A DNA stretch of 64,000 nt from Trebonia sp963777905 (GTDB taxonomy: Bacteria; Actinomycetota; Actinomycetes; Streptosporangiales; Streptosporangiaceae): contig CAVZSM010000007.1 of NCBI GenBank assembly GCA_963777905.1, forward strand, positions 26,336-90,335, written 5' to 3'. The notes beneath the pieces are model-generated. The model searched no databases. It had not been told where the DNA came from and worked only from the letters and a program-made list of their open reading frames with translations. This document shows positions 1-7,583 of the stretch, piece after piece. Both the position numbers and the translations under genes were made by a program. Within the stretch, counting starts at the first letter, position 1, and every line of letters starts with the position of its first letter.

Positions 1-701
1 TCATCAGCTCCGGAGAGCAGAAGTGGGGCCAGCGGTCCGGCGTCGTGCTGCTGCTGCCGCACGGCTACGAAGGCCAGGGCCCGGACCACTCCTCCGCCCG
101 GGTGGAGCGGTTCCTGTCCCTGTGCGCCGAGGACAACATGACGGTCGCGATGCCGTCCACCCCGGCCAGCTACTTCCACCTGCTGCGCTGGCAGGCGCTC
201 TCCGGCCGACACAAGCCGCTGATCGTGTTCACGCCGAAGTCGATGCTGCGGCTGAAGGCGGCGACCTCCGCGGTCACCGACTTCACGTCCGGCTCGTTCG
301 AGCCGCTGATCGGCGAGCCGCCGGAGTTCGACGGCAGCGGGGTGCGCCGCGTGGTGCTGTGCACCGGCAAGGTGTACTACGACCTGGCCGACCGCCGTTC
401 GAAGGTCAACGCGACCAGCACCGCGATCGTCCGCTTCGAGCGGCTCTACCCGATCCCGCACGACGAGCTGCGCGCCGAACTGTCCCGGTACCCGGCCGAT
501 GCCGAACTGGTCTGGGTGCAGGAGGAGCCGTCGAACATGGGCGCCTGGCCGCGGATGGCGCTGCGGCTGCCTGAGCTGCTCGGCCGGCCGCTGTCCGTGA
601 TCTCGCTGCCCGCGAGCTCGGCGCCCGCGGCTGGCTCGGCCAAGGTGCACGCGGCCTCGCACCGCGAGCTGATCGAAACGGCTATCCCGGCGGAGGGCTA
701 G
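1..701 (+). CDS. kgd: 2-oxoglutarate decarboxylase/dehydrogenase E1 (Kgd), C-terminal part
   Basis: The gene enters from the left edge; 232 residues are visible, read in the frame that starts at base 3. This is the C-terminal transketolase-like part of the thiamine-diphosphate E1 component that decarboxylates 2-oxoglutarate in the TCA cycle. Seen directly: VLLLPHGYEGQGPDHSSAR followed by a segment ending near LIVFTPKSMLRLK, both hallmarks of SucA/Kgd C-termini, and EEPSNMGAWP near the end, also highly conserved. In actinobacteria the enzyme is usually a multifunctional Kgd fused to an E2-like domain at the N-terminus, but that part lies outside the window, so the fusion is inferred. DUF6104 follows 2 bases after the stop, a pairing typical of actinomycetes. 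Confidence 0.93.
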   Translation, partial: ISSGEQKWGQRSGVVLLLPHGYEGQGPDHSSARVERFLSLCAEDNMTVAMPSTPASYFHLLRWQALSGRHKPLIVFTPKSMLRLKAATSAVTDFTSGSFEPLIGEPPEFDGSGVRRVVLCTGKVYYDLADRRSKVNATSTAIVRFERLYPIPHDELRAELSRYPADAELVWVQEEPSNMGAWPRMALRLPELLGRPLSVISLPASSAPAAGSAKVHAASHRELIETAIPAEG

Positions 702-703
702 CG

Positions 704-910
704 ATGTACTTCACCGACGCCGGAATCGAGGAACTCGACGACCGTCGCGGCGACGAGCGGGTCAGCATGACGTGGCTCGCCGAGCGGCTCCGGGATTTCG
801 TGGACCTCAATCCGGAGTTCGAGACGGCGGTGGACCGGCTCGCGTCCTGGCTGGCGCGGCTGGATGCCGACTCCGAGCCGGACGACGACGACTCCGCAGG
901 CGAGGAATAA
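704..910 (+). CDS. DUF6104 family small acidic protein
   Basis: A 68-residue acidic protein starting 2 bases after the kgd stop, so almost certainly co-translated with it. The sequence opens MYFTDAGIEELDDRRGDE, has a central helical WLAERLRDFVDLNPEFE segment and ends in a run of Asp/Glu. It matches the DUF6104 family, which I know as a small actinobacterial protein encoded directly after kgd/sucA. Function is unknown; the constant position suggests a role linked to the 2-oxoglutarate dehydrogenase complex, but that is inference from context only. Confidence 0.85.
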   Translation: MYFTDAGIEELDDRRGDERVSMTWLAERLRDFVDLNPEFETAVDRLASWLARLDADSEPDDDDSAGEE

Positions 911-975
911 GAGCACAACCCTTATCCAGAACGGCCTCGTGGCGCCTCCCAGGCGTTTCGCAAACGCGATACATC

Positions 976-1003
976 TTGACTTCCCGGGTCTGCGACATAT
1001 CGT
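976..1003 (+). promoter_or_regulatory. Putative promoter for the DUF4097-PadR operon
   Basis: TTGACT at 976-981 and TATCGT at 998-1003 are separated by 16 bases and lie about 40 bases upstream of the DUF4097 start. The -10 lies inside CATATCGTATG, a partly palindromic element (arms CATA/TATG) that could also be the operator of the PadR regulator encoded downstream. Assignment is by eye. Confidence 0.4.
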
Positions 1004-1040
1004 ATGGGGGAGACAGTGGTAGCGCCTGGGAGGATGTGTC

Positions 1041-1904
1041 ATGCCGCACTGGACCGTTGACGCGCCGGCGAGTCTCGACTTCGACGCGGTGACCGCGCTG
1101 CGGGTGCGGCTGATCGCCGGGTCGGTCGCGGTGATGGCTACCGGCGACAGGCCGTCGGTAGTGGTCAGCGACATCAGCGGCCGGCCGCTGCAGATCGGCC
1201 AGGAAGACAACGGCACGCTGACGATCGCGTACGACTACGAGAAGCTCTCCTGGGAGCGGCTGCTCGACTGGCTGAATCCGCTGCACGACACCGCGGCGGT
1301 CACCGTGACGGTGCCGGCCGACTGCCCGGTCCAGCTGGGCGTGGTCAGCGCCTCGGCGGTCGTCTGCGGGCTCAGCGCCGGCGCGTCGGTCAAGGGCGTG
1401 TCCGGCGAGATCACGCTCGACGGCGTGACGGGCGATGTGCAGGCCGAAACCGTATCGGGCGCGCTGGAAGGCCGGGACGTGGACGGCGCGGTCCGCTTCA
1501 AGTCGGTGTCAGGCGGCCTGACGCTGGCCGACGGGGCGCTCGCCCTGCTCGAGGCGGAGAACGTGAGCGGGCAGATCTCCGCCGACGTCACGCTGGCAGA
1601 CAATGGCGACGTGCGGATCAGCACGGTCTCCGGTGCCGTCACAATGCGCCTGCCCGCGGACAGCGACGCCGCGGTCCGGCTGCGCTCCACCGGGGGGAAC
1701 GTTCGCAGCGAATTCGATTCATTGCGCGCCGCCACACCGTATTGGTCACATACCGTAAGCGGTAACGTAGGCGACGGATCAGGAAGCGTATCTGTAACCA
1801 GCGTGTCAGGCGCTGTCACGCTGCTGCGGCGCTCTCAGCGCCGTACTACTCCGCGCACGGAGACACCTCGCGCGGAGGCGGAAATGGAAAGCGAGACCCA
1901 ATGA
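1041..1904 (+). CDS. DUF4097-type beta-repeat protein
   Basis: 287 residues made of repeating short beta units, each carrying a VSG-type turn: VSGEITLDG, VSGALEGRD, SVSGGLTLADG, NVSGQISADV, TVSGAVTMRL, TVSGNVGDG, SVSGAVTLL. This is the right-handed beta-helix-like DUF4097 (adhesin-like) fold. There is no signal peptide or membrane segment, so it is probably cytoplasmic or peripheral. The ATG at 1041 follows GGGAGGATGTGTC, with a good Shine-Dalgarno. Its last 4 bases overlap the PadR start (ATGA), so the two are translationally coupled. In other Gram-positives DUF4097 proteins are often encoded with regulators of envelope stress; whether this one senses anything is not known. Confidence 0.82.
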   Translation: MPHWTVDAPASLDFDAVTALRVRLIAGSVAVMATGDRPSVVVSDISGRPLQIGQEDNGTLTIAYDYEKLSWERLLDWLNPLHDTAAVTVTVPADCPVQLGVVSASAVVCGLSAGASVKGVSGEITLDGVTGDVQAETVSGALEGRDVDGAVRFKSVSGGLTLADGALALLEAENVSGQISADVTLADNGDVRISTVSGAVTMRLPADSDAAVRLRSTGGNVRSEFDSLRAATPYWSHTVSGNVGDGSGSVSVTSVSGAVTLLRRSQRRTTPRTETPRAEAEMESETQ

Positions 1905-2929
1905 GCCCGGTATTCCGTCATGGACGGCTGCGGCTGTACCTGCTGCGACTGCTGGACGAGGAGCCGAGGCACGGCTACGAGGTCATCCGGCTGCTGCGCG
2001 ACCGGTTCATGGGCGTCTACGCCCCGTCGCCCGGCACGATCTACCCCAGGCTGGCAAGGCTGGAAGAAGAAGGCCTGGTCACCCACGACGAAGAGAACGG
2101 CCGCAAGGTCTACCGGATCACCGAGGCGGGGCGCGAGGAGCTGCGCAACCGCGGCGACGAGCTCGACGAGCTCGAGGAGGAGCTGTCGGCGTCGGTCAGC
2201 GACATCGTCCGCGAGGTGCGCGAGGACGTCAGGGAAACGGTCCGCAACCTGCGGGAGGAGCTGACCTGGGCCGCCAGGGAGGTGCGCCGCACCGAGCGGG
2301 AATCTCGCGAGGACGGGGCCGCCAGCGGCCGCGAGGAGGCCAGGGATGCCGGCCGCGAGCAGGCGAGGCAGGCCAAGGATGCCGCGTGGGTGCAGGCCCG
2401 GCAGGTCCGCGACGCGGCGCGGCAAGCGCGCGACCAGGCAAAGCAGGCGCGCGACGAGGCGCGCAACCGTGCCCAGTGGCTGCGCGAAGGGGCCGCGGCC
2501 CTGCGCGACGACGCCAGGGAGGGCTTCCGCTCCGCGTGGGAACAGGCGGCAACCGAGCACCCCGGCCCCGAAGGCAGCGAGTCCGGCGAAGGCGCCGGTC
2601 ACCCGCACGGCGCCCATGACTGGGGTTCCTGGCTCGGCTGGGGCGACTGGGGCCGCTGGAGCGACTGGCCCGGCCGCCGGAGCTGGCCAGGCCCGAAGGA
2701 CATGGGCGCATTCCGCGACCTGGAGCGCCTCACCAGGGACTTCGCTACCGACCTGCGCAAGGTGGCCTGGGAGTCCGGCGCGCTAGGCGGCGACGTCCTA
2801 ACCGACCTCCGCAGCATCCTGGAAGAAACCCTGGACCGCATCCGCGCCGAAGTCTTCGGCCCGCACCAGGAGCCCGCCTCGGAAGCAGAGCCGCCCGCCT
2901 CCCAGGAGAACCCGCCGCCTAAGGCGTGA
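1901..2929 (+). CDS. PadR-family transcriptional regulator with long C-terminal coiled region
   Basis: 342 residues. The first ~85 form the PadR winged helix: LYLLRLLDEEPRHGYEVIRLL, then GTIYPRLARLEEEGLV around residues 47-62. A typical PadR protein is 110-190 residues; this one continues with a long charged, Ala/Arg-rich helical region (about residues 85-215) with repeated QARDxAR-type units, then a Trp/Gly-rich stretch and a final helical part. The extension looks like a coiled coil and may drive oligomerisation or contact the DUF4097 partner; this is inference. It is coupled to the upstream gene by ATGA. Its last 11 bases overlap the 3' end of the convergent dehydrogenase gene. Confidence 0.85.
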   Translation: MSPVFRHGRLRLYLLRLLDEEPRHGYEVIRLLRDRFMGVYAPSPGTIYPRLARLEEEGLVTHDEENGRKVYRITEAGREELRNRGDELDELEEELSASVSDIVREVREDVRETVRNLREELTWAAREVRRTERESREDGAASGREEARDAGREQARQAKDAAWVQARQVRDAARQARDQAKQARDEARNRAQWLREGAAALRDDAREGFRSAWEQAATEHPGPEGSESGEGAGHPHGAHDWGSWLGWGDWGRWSDWPGRRSWPGPKDMGAFRDLERLTRDFATDLRKVAWESGALGGDVLTDLRSILEETLDRIRAEVFGPHQEPASEAEPPASQENPPPKA

Positions 2930-3887
2930 AAACTATCTTGCCGGTGTGGGTGCCGTCGATCATGGCGGCGAAACCCGCCGCGGCATCGCGCAGCGGAAGC
3001 ACGCGGTCGATCAGCGGCCGGGTGCCTGTCTGCTCGAGGAAGCGGAGCAGCCTGCCGAGCTGGTCGCGCGTTCCCATGGTCGACCCGACGATGGACAGCT
3101 GGGTGAAGAACACCCGGTTCAGCTCGGCGGGCGGTACCTGGCCGCTGGTGGCGCCGGACACGACGATGCGGCCGCCCGGCCTGAGCGAGCGCAGCGAGTG
3201 CCCCCAGGTCGCCTCGCCGACCGTCTCCATGACCACGTCGACCCGTTCCGGCAGCCGGGCGCCGGTGGCGAACGCCTGATCCGCGCCGAGCTTGAGCGCG
3301 GCTTCGCGCTTGGCCTCGCTGCGGCTGGTCACCCACATCCGGTATCCGGCCGCCCGGCCGAGCAGCACCAGCGCGGTCGACACCCCGCCGCCGGCGCCCT
3401 GCACCAGGACCGTCGCGCCCGGCTCCACGCCGGCCTTCTCGAACAGCATCCGGTACGCCGTCAGGTACGCGGTGGGCAGGCAGGCGGCCTCCTCGAACGA
3501 CAGCGCCGCAGGCTTCGGCACCAGGTTGCGCCTGGGGACGGCGACCTGCTCGGCGAACGTGCCGTCGTAGCGCTCGGACAGCAGCGACCTGCGGGGGTCG
3601 AGGGTCTCGTCGCCGCCGCCCGCGTCGGCATCCGCCACCACGGCGTACACGACGACCTCGTTACCGTCCTCGTCGAACCCGGCGGCGTCACAGCCGAGGA
3701 CCATCGGCAGCCGGTCCGCGGGCAGCCCGACCCCGCGCAGCGACCACACGTCGTGATGATTGAGCGCCGTCGCCTTGACAGTAACGGTCGTCCAGCCGTC
3801 CTTCGGCCGCGGATCGGGCCGCTCCCCCGTCTCAAGCCCGCCCAGTGGATTATCGGCATCAATACGCGCGGCGTAGACGGCAAACAT
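2919..3887 (-). CDS. Zinc-independent MDR-family oxidoreductase (quinone-reductase-like)
   Basis: 322 residues from ATG at 3887 (MFAVYAARID); a GTG two codons upstream at 3893 is possible. It is a medium-chain dehydrogenase/reductase: N-terminal GroES-like part (TALNHHDVWSLRGVG), Rossmann part with VLVQGAGGGVSTALVLLG, and a C-terminal GGRIVVSGATSG strand. The structural and catalytic zinc cysteines of alcohol dehydrogenases are not visible, so an NADPH:quinone/enone reductase type is most likely. The substrate cannot be told. It converges with the PadR gene and is followed upstream by malic enzyme on the same strand, 35 bases away. Confidence 0.85.
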   Translation of the reverse strand: MFAVYAARIDADNPLGGLETGERPDPRPKDGWTTVTVKATALNHHDVWSLRGVGLPADRLPMVLGCDAAGFDEDGNEVVVYAVVADADAGGGDETLDPRRSLLSERYDGTFAEQVAVPRRNLVPKPAALSFEEAACLPTAYLTAYRMLFEKAGVEPGATVLVQGAGGGVSTALVLLGRAAGYRMWVTSRSEAKREAALKLGADQAFATGARLPERVDVVMETVGEATWGHSLRSLRPGGRIVVSGATSGQVPPAELNRVFFTQLSIVGSTMGTRDQLGRLLRFLEQTGTRPLIDRVLPLRDAAAGFAAMIDGTHTGKIVFTP

Positions 3888-3921
3888 GATCACGACCCTA
3901 CCGGGCGGTGATCGGAATGAG

Positions 3922-5109
3922 CTAGCGGCGGGCGACTCCGTCGGCGCGGGCCGCGGCGGCGACCGCGGCGGCGACGGCCGGGGCGACCCGCTCGTCGAAC
4001 TGGCTCGGGATAACGTAGTCCGGGGCGGCGTCGCCGCCGACCAGGGCCGCTATCGCGTCCGCGGCGGCCAGCTTCATGCGCTCCGTCACGGTCGACGCCC
4101 GGACGTCGAGCGCGGCACGGAACACGCCGGGGAAGGCCAGCGAGTTGTTGATCTGGTTCGGGAAGTCGCTGCGCCCCGTCGCCACTACCGCCACATGGCG
4201 GCGGGCGACGTCCGGGAGGATCTCCGGGTCGGGGTTGGACAGCAGGAACGCGATCGCGCCAGGCGCCATCCGCGCGATGGCTTCCTCGGCCAGCGTGCTG
4301 CCGGACAGCCCGATGAACACGTCAGCCCCGCGCAGCGCGGCTTCCGGCGAGCCGGCCAGCCCCGCGGCATTCGTCACCTTGGCGAGCGCCGCCTTCACCG
4401 GGTTCAGGCCGTCCCTGCCGTCGTAGATCAGGCCCTTGCTGTCCGCCACCGCGATGTCGCCCACGCCGGCGGACAGCAGGATCTTCGACACCGCGATTCC
4501 TGACGCGCCGGCGCCGCACACCACGACGCGCAGGTCGCCGAGGCCCTTGCCGACGACGCGGGCGGCGCCGCGCAGCGCGGCCAGCGTCACGATGGCCGTA
4601 CCGTGCTGGTCGTCGTGGAACACCGGAATGTCGAGCATGGCCCGCAGCCGGTCCTCGATCTCGAAACAGCGCGGCGCGGAGATGTCCTCCAGGTTGATGC
4701 CGCCGAAGCTCGGCGCCAGCGCCGCGACCGTGCGCACCACTTCGTCCACGTCGGTGCAGGCGATGCAGACGGGCACCGCGTTGATGCCGGCGAAGCGCTT
4801 GAACAGCAGCGCCTTGCCCTCCATGACGGGCATGGCCGCGGCTGGGCCGATGTCGCCGAGGCCGAGCACGGCGGTGCCGTCGCTCACCACGGCGACGGTG
4901 TTGCCCGTCCAGGTGTACTCGCTGGCGAGTTCCGGCTGGTCCGCGATGGCGCTGCAGACCCGGGCCACGCCGGGCGTATAGGCCATGGCGAGCGCGGCTC
5001 GGTCCGGCACGTCCACGGTCGGCCGCACGTCGATCTTGCCGCCCCGGTGCATCGCGAAGACGGGGTCGGCAGCAAGGGAAGCATGAACAGAAATAGGCTC
5101 GTCGCCCAC
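3922..5109 (-). CDS. Malic enzyme (NAD(P)-dependent, short bacterial type)
   Basis: 395 residues from GTG at 5109. It oxidatively decarboxylates malate to pyruvate and CO2, giving NAD(P)H. Seen: YTPGVARVC near residue 45 (malic N-domain), the DDQHGTAIV motif near 145, the nucleotide-binding VVCGAGASGIAVSKIL near 190, and FLLSNPDPEI in the C-terminal domain. It lacks the phosphotransacetylase extension of the long enterobacterial MaeB type. Cofactor choice (NADP or NAD) is not decided here. It lies close to kgd and a few kb from a monocarboxylate transporter, consistent with a role at the pyruvate/TCA node. Confidence 0.93.
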   Translation of the reverse strand: MGDEPISVHASLAADPVFAMHRGGKIDVRPTVDVPDRAALAMAYTPGVARVCSAIADQPELASEYTWTGNTVAVVSDGTAVLGLGDIGPAAAMPVMEGKALLFKRFAGINAVPVCIACTDVDEVVRTVAALAPSFGGINLEDISAPRCFEIEDRLRAMLDIPVFHDDQHGTAIVTLAALRGAARVVGKGLGDLRVVVCGAGASGIAVSKILLSAGVGDIAVADSKGLIYDGRDGLNPVKAALAKVTNAAGLAGSPEAALRGADVFIGLSGSTLAEEAIARMAPGAIAFLLSNPDPEILPDVARRHVAVVATGRSDFPNQINNSLAFPGVFRAALDVRASTVTERMKLAAADAIAALVGGDAAPDYVIPSQFDERVAPAVAAAVAAAARADGVARR

Positions 5110-5341
5110 GGTTAACCCCCAGAGGTTCGGTACGGGGATGGTCGCGCGCCGGCCAGGCCGCGACCGGGGGTTTCACCGGCCGCTCGGCACCTGGACGCGC
5201 CGATCTCTCCAGATACGGGGGTTACCCGCTGCTACATTGTGCCATGGACGGCGTGGTGGTAGCGCCGCGCCCGCCGATCTGTGTAATACTCAATACCGGT
5301 ACCAGCCCATTACACCGGTTCCCCGCCGCAAGGGATCGCCA

Positions 5342-5896
5342 GTGGACCTGTCTTCCTATGCCGAGCTCGCGGTCCGGCTCGTGAACACTTCGAGCCTCGG
5401 GCACGAGGGCGGCGACCAGCTCACGACGCTGGACGGGCTGCGCGCGCTCGTGGCCGACAGGGAGCACCTGAACCACGGCATCTCGCGCGTCGACCTCGAG
5501 GCCCTCCGCCAGCTCAGGACCGAGTTCCGCGCGTTCTTCGTGGCCTGCTCCCTGGGCGACGGCGCGGACGCCGCCGCGCGGCTGAACGAGCTGCTCATCC
5601 AGAACCCGGTGCACCCGCAGCTATCAGGGCACGACGGGCAGACGTGGCACGTGCACTACACCGAGAGCGGCTCCATGTCGGACAAGTACGCCGCGGGCGC
5701 CGCGATGGGGCTCGCGGTCCGGCTCACCGAGCTGGGCCTCGACCGGTTCGGCCTCTGCCAGGCGACGCCGTGCCAGGGCGTGTTCATCGACACCACGCCA
5801 GAAGGGACCAGGCGGTACTGCTCGCGGCGGTGCGCTGACCGGGCATCGCTCGCCGCGTCTGGCGCCCGCAAGCGAGAGGAAGAACCCCAGGCTTAG
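5342..5896 (+). CDS. CGNR-type zinc-finger regulator (ABATE domain)
   Basis: 184 residues from GTG at 5342, chosen because AAGGGAT sits 6 bases upstream and homologous proteins begin near LAVRLVNT. The N-terminal part is the ABATE-like helical domain (LAVRLVNTSSLGHEG...LTTLDGLRALVADRE), the C-terminal part a small four-cysteine zinc finger: FGLCQATPCQGVFID and YCSRRCADR. In the family the last motif is usually CGNR; here it reads CADR. Members are presumed stress-related transcription regulators. Divergent from malic enzyme with a 232-base intergenic region. Confidence 0.82.
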   Translation: MDLSSYAELAVRLVNTSSLGHEGGDQLTTLDGLRALVADREHLNHGISRVDLEALRQLRTEFRAFFVACSLGDGADAAARLNELLIQNPVHPQLSGHDGQTWHVHYTESGSMSDKYAAGAAMGLAVRLTELGLDRFGLCQATPCQGVFIDTTPEGTRRYCSRRCADRASLAASGARKREEEPQA

Positions 5897-5906
5897 CCAC
5901 GTGTCG

Positions 5907-7169
5907 TTAAGGCAGGACGTCCGACGGCTCGAGGCGCATCAGGTCGTCTTTGGTCCACTGCCGCTCCGGATCGGCCGCGAGCCGGAACGCGTGGCGGAGC
6001 CGGGCGTTTTCCAGCTCGTTCCGAACACTGCGGGCGTTGGCGAACCGCGGCTGAGTCATCCGCATTGACAGGTAGTCGCGCAATGTCGCCTCCGCTTCGT
6101 CCGACAGGTAGTAGGACGTCCGGTCCAGCATCAACTGCCCGATCGAGAGCAGTTCGTCGACGTCGTAGTCCGCGAAGTCGAGGTGATGGGCGACTCGCGA
6201 GCTCATGCCGGGGTTGGAATCGAAGAAGCGGTCCATGCGGTCCTTGTAGCCGGCGAGAATCACCACGAGCTTGTCCCGCTGGTTCTCCATCACCTGCATG
6301 AGGATGTCGATGCACTCCTGGCCGTAGTCCTTCGAGTCCTCGGCACGGTACAGGGTGTAGGCCTCGTCGATGAACAGCACGCCGCCCATCGCGCGCTCGA
6401 GGACCTGCTTGGTCTTCGGCGCGGTCTGCCCGATGTACTCGGCCACCAGGTCATCGCGCATGGCATGCACCAGATGACCCTTCTCCAGGTAGCCGAGCCG
6501 GTAGAGCAGGTCTGCCATCATCAGGGCAACCGTCGTCTTCCCGGTTCCCGGCGCCCCGGTGAAGCACATGTGCAGGTTCGGCCGGGACGCCGAGAGCCCG
6601 AACCGCTGCCGCGCCCGGTCGACCAGCAGCAGCGAACCGATTTCCTCCACTTTCCGCTTCACGGGGACGAGCCCGATCAGTTCAACGTCCAGTTCCATGA
6701 ACAGGTCGTCGATGCCTGCCGCCCGCCGCTCAGCGGCGAGGGTGATCGTCGCATCCGGCAGGAGCGTTTCCTTCCGCCGGCGAGTACGGCTGCTTGGGGC
6801 GGGCTTTGCCACGGCGGCCCGGGGGACTGCCGAAGGGACTGCCCGGCGCGGGGCGCGGGTACCGGTCCTCCGCCGGGTGACAACGGCCGGGAGTATGGGC
6901 GAATAGTCCCGGCGCAGGCCCGGGTCCATCACGCCCATACCCCTGACAACGCCCGGCCTGAAGCCGCGTGAGTTGAGGCTCTCCGGGCTCGTCTGGCGCC
7001 ACCCGTCCCTGGCGAGGGCGACTAGCGCCACGCTGAGGACGACGAACCCGACCACGACCGCGAACGACACGAACCACACATGGCTCAACCGCCAGGTCAA
7101 CAGCAGGGCGGCTATGACGCCGAGCAAGAGTATGCCGAGTGCCGGATATCGCAGTCTGGTGCTCCACAT
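5907..7169 (-). CDS. Membrane-anchored CbbX-like AAA+ ATPase
   Basis: 420 residues from ATG at 7169; the frame is open further upstream to 7301, but the predicted membrane segments begin directly after this ATG. Residues about 8-25 and 30-53 are two hydrophobic helices, followed by a basic Pro/Arg linker to ~140 and then an AAA+ domain: Walker A GAPGTGKTT at 205-213, pore-loop region EYIGQTAPKTKQVL, Walker B GGVLFIDEAYTLY, sensor VVILAGYKDRMDRFF. The domain resembles CbbX (red-type Rubisco activase) and the EccA C-terminal ATPase. There is no Rubisco or type VII secretion gene in the window, so the client is unknown. A CRP-like site lies about 105 bases upstream. Confidence 0.85.
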   Translation of the reverse strand: MWSTRLRYPALGILLLGVIAALLLTWRLSHVWFVSFAVVVGFVVLSVALVALARDGWRQTSPESLNSRGFRPGVVRGMGVMDPGLRRDYSPILPAVVTRRRTGTRAPRRAVPSAVPRAAVAKPAPSSRTRRRKETLLPDATITLAAERRAAGIDDLFMELDVELIGLVPVKRKVEEIGSLLLVDRARQRFGLSASRPNLHMCFTGAPGTGKTTVALMMADLLYRLGYLEKGHLVHAMRDDLVAEYIGQTAPKTKQVLERAMGGVLFIDEAYTLYRAEDSKDYGQECIDILMQVMENQRDKLVVILAGYKDRMDRFFDSNPGMSSRVAHHLDFADYDVDELLSIGQLMLDRTSYYLSDEAEATLRDYLSMRMTQPRFANARSVRNELENARLRHAFRLAADPERQWTKDDLMRLEPSDVLP

Positions 7170-7583
7170 GACAGAAGCGAGGGTAGCCACCGGTTCACCG
7201 CAGGTCAATGAGATGCCGCCCCAGACCGGCAGGGCATCGCCCGCTCTTGGCACGACGACTGCCGCTTTTGACTCGTGAATTGTTTCACAAGCGGCATGCA
7301 TTAATTATGCCCGCCAAGGCGCGGCGCAAAACCCCCAGTTTCTTTGAAACTCACCGGTAATTACCGTGTCATCCCGATGTGACGCTGCGCATGTGTCATT
7401 ATTCCGCCCGTAGGCGGGGTACAACGCCCTGAACTGCGTTATGAAACCGAATCCACGACAACACTTCTCTTAGGTGATGATCATCCCTACGATGATCTCA
7501 CTCTGCTCATATGGCACGCTAGCAACCCACCCTGACGGGGGGGACACGCCCCACGGGGCAAGATCGAGAAAAGAGCATCGATC
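7170..7583. other. Intergenic region between the divergent AAA ATPase and APC permease
   Basis: 414 bases without a convincing gene. It holds a perfect CRP-type site (7274-7289), an AT-rich near-palindrome GCATTAATTATGC just after it, a small hairpin CCGCC-CGTA-GGCGG at 7404-7417, and the palindrome GATGATCATC at 7476-7485, whose GATGATC half is repeated at 7491. It must hold the promoters for both flanking genes. I recognise no known riboswitch here. Confidence 0.55.
7274..7289. promoter_or_regulatory. CRP-type binding site
   Basis: CGTGAATTGTTTCACA matches the mycobacterial CRP consensus (C/T)GTGA-N6-TCAC(G/A) at every defined position, and is an inverted repeat. It lies between the divergent AAA ATPase and permease genes. 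Two more exact matches occur in the window (13291 and 18101). Binding is inferred. Confidence 0.55.

Noticed and set aside
7441..7583. Riboswitch or leader peptide before the permease
   Set aside because: Small repeats (GATGATC) and a short open frame overlap the start, but I see no conserved aptamer core or attenuator.
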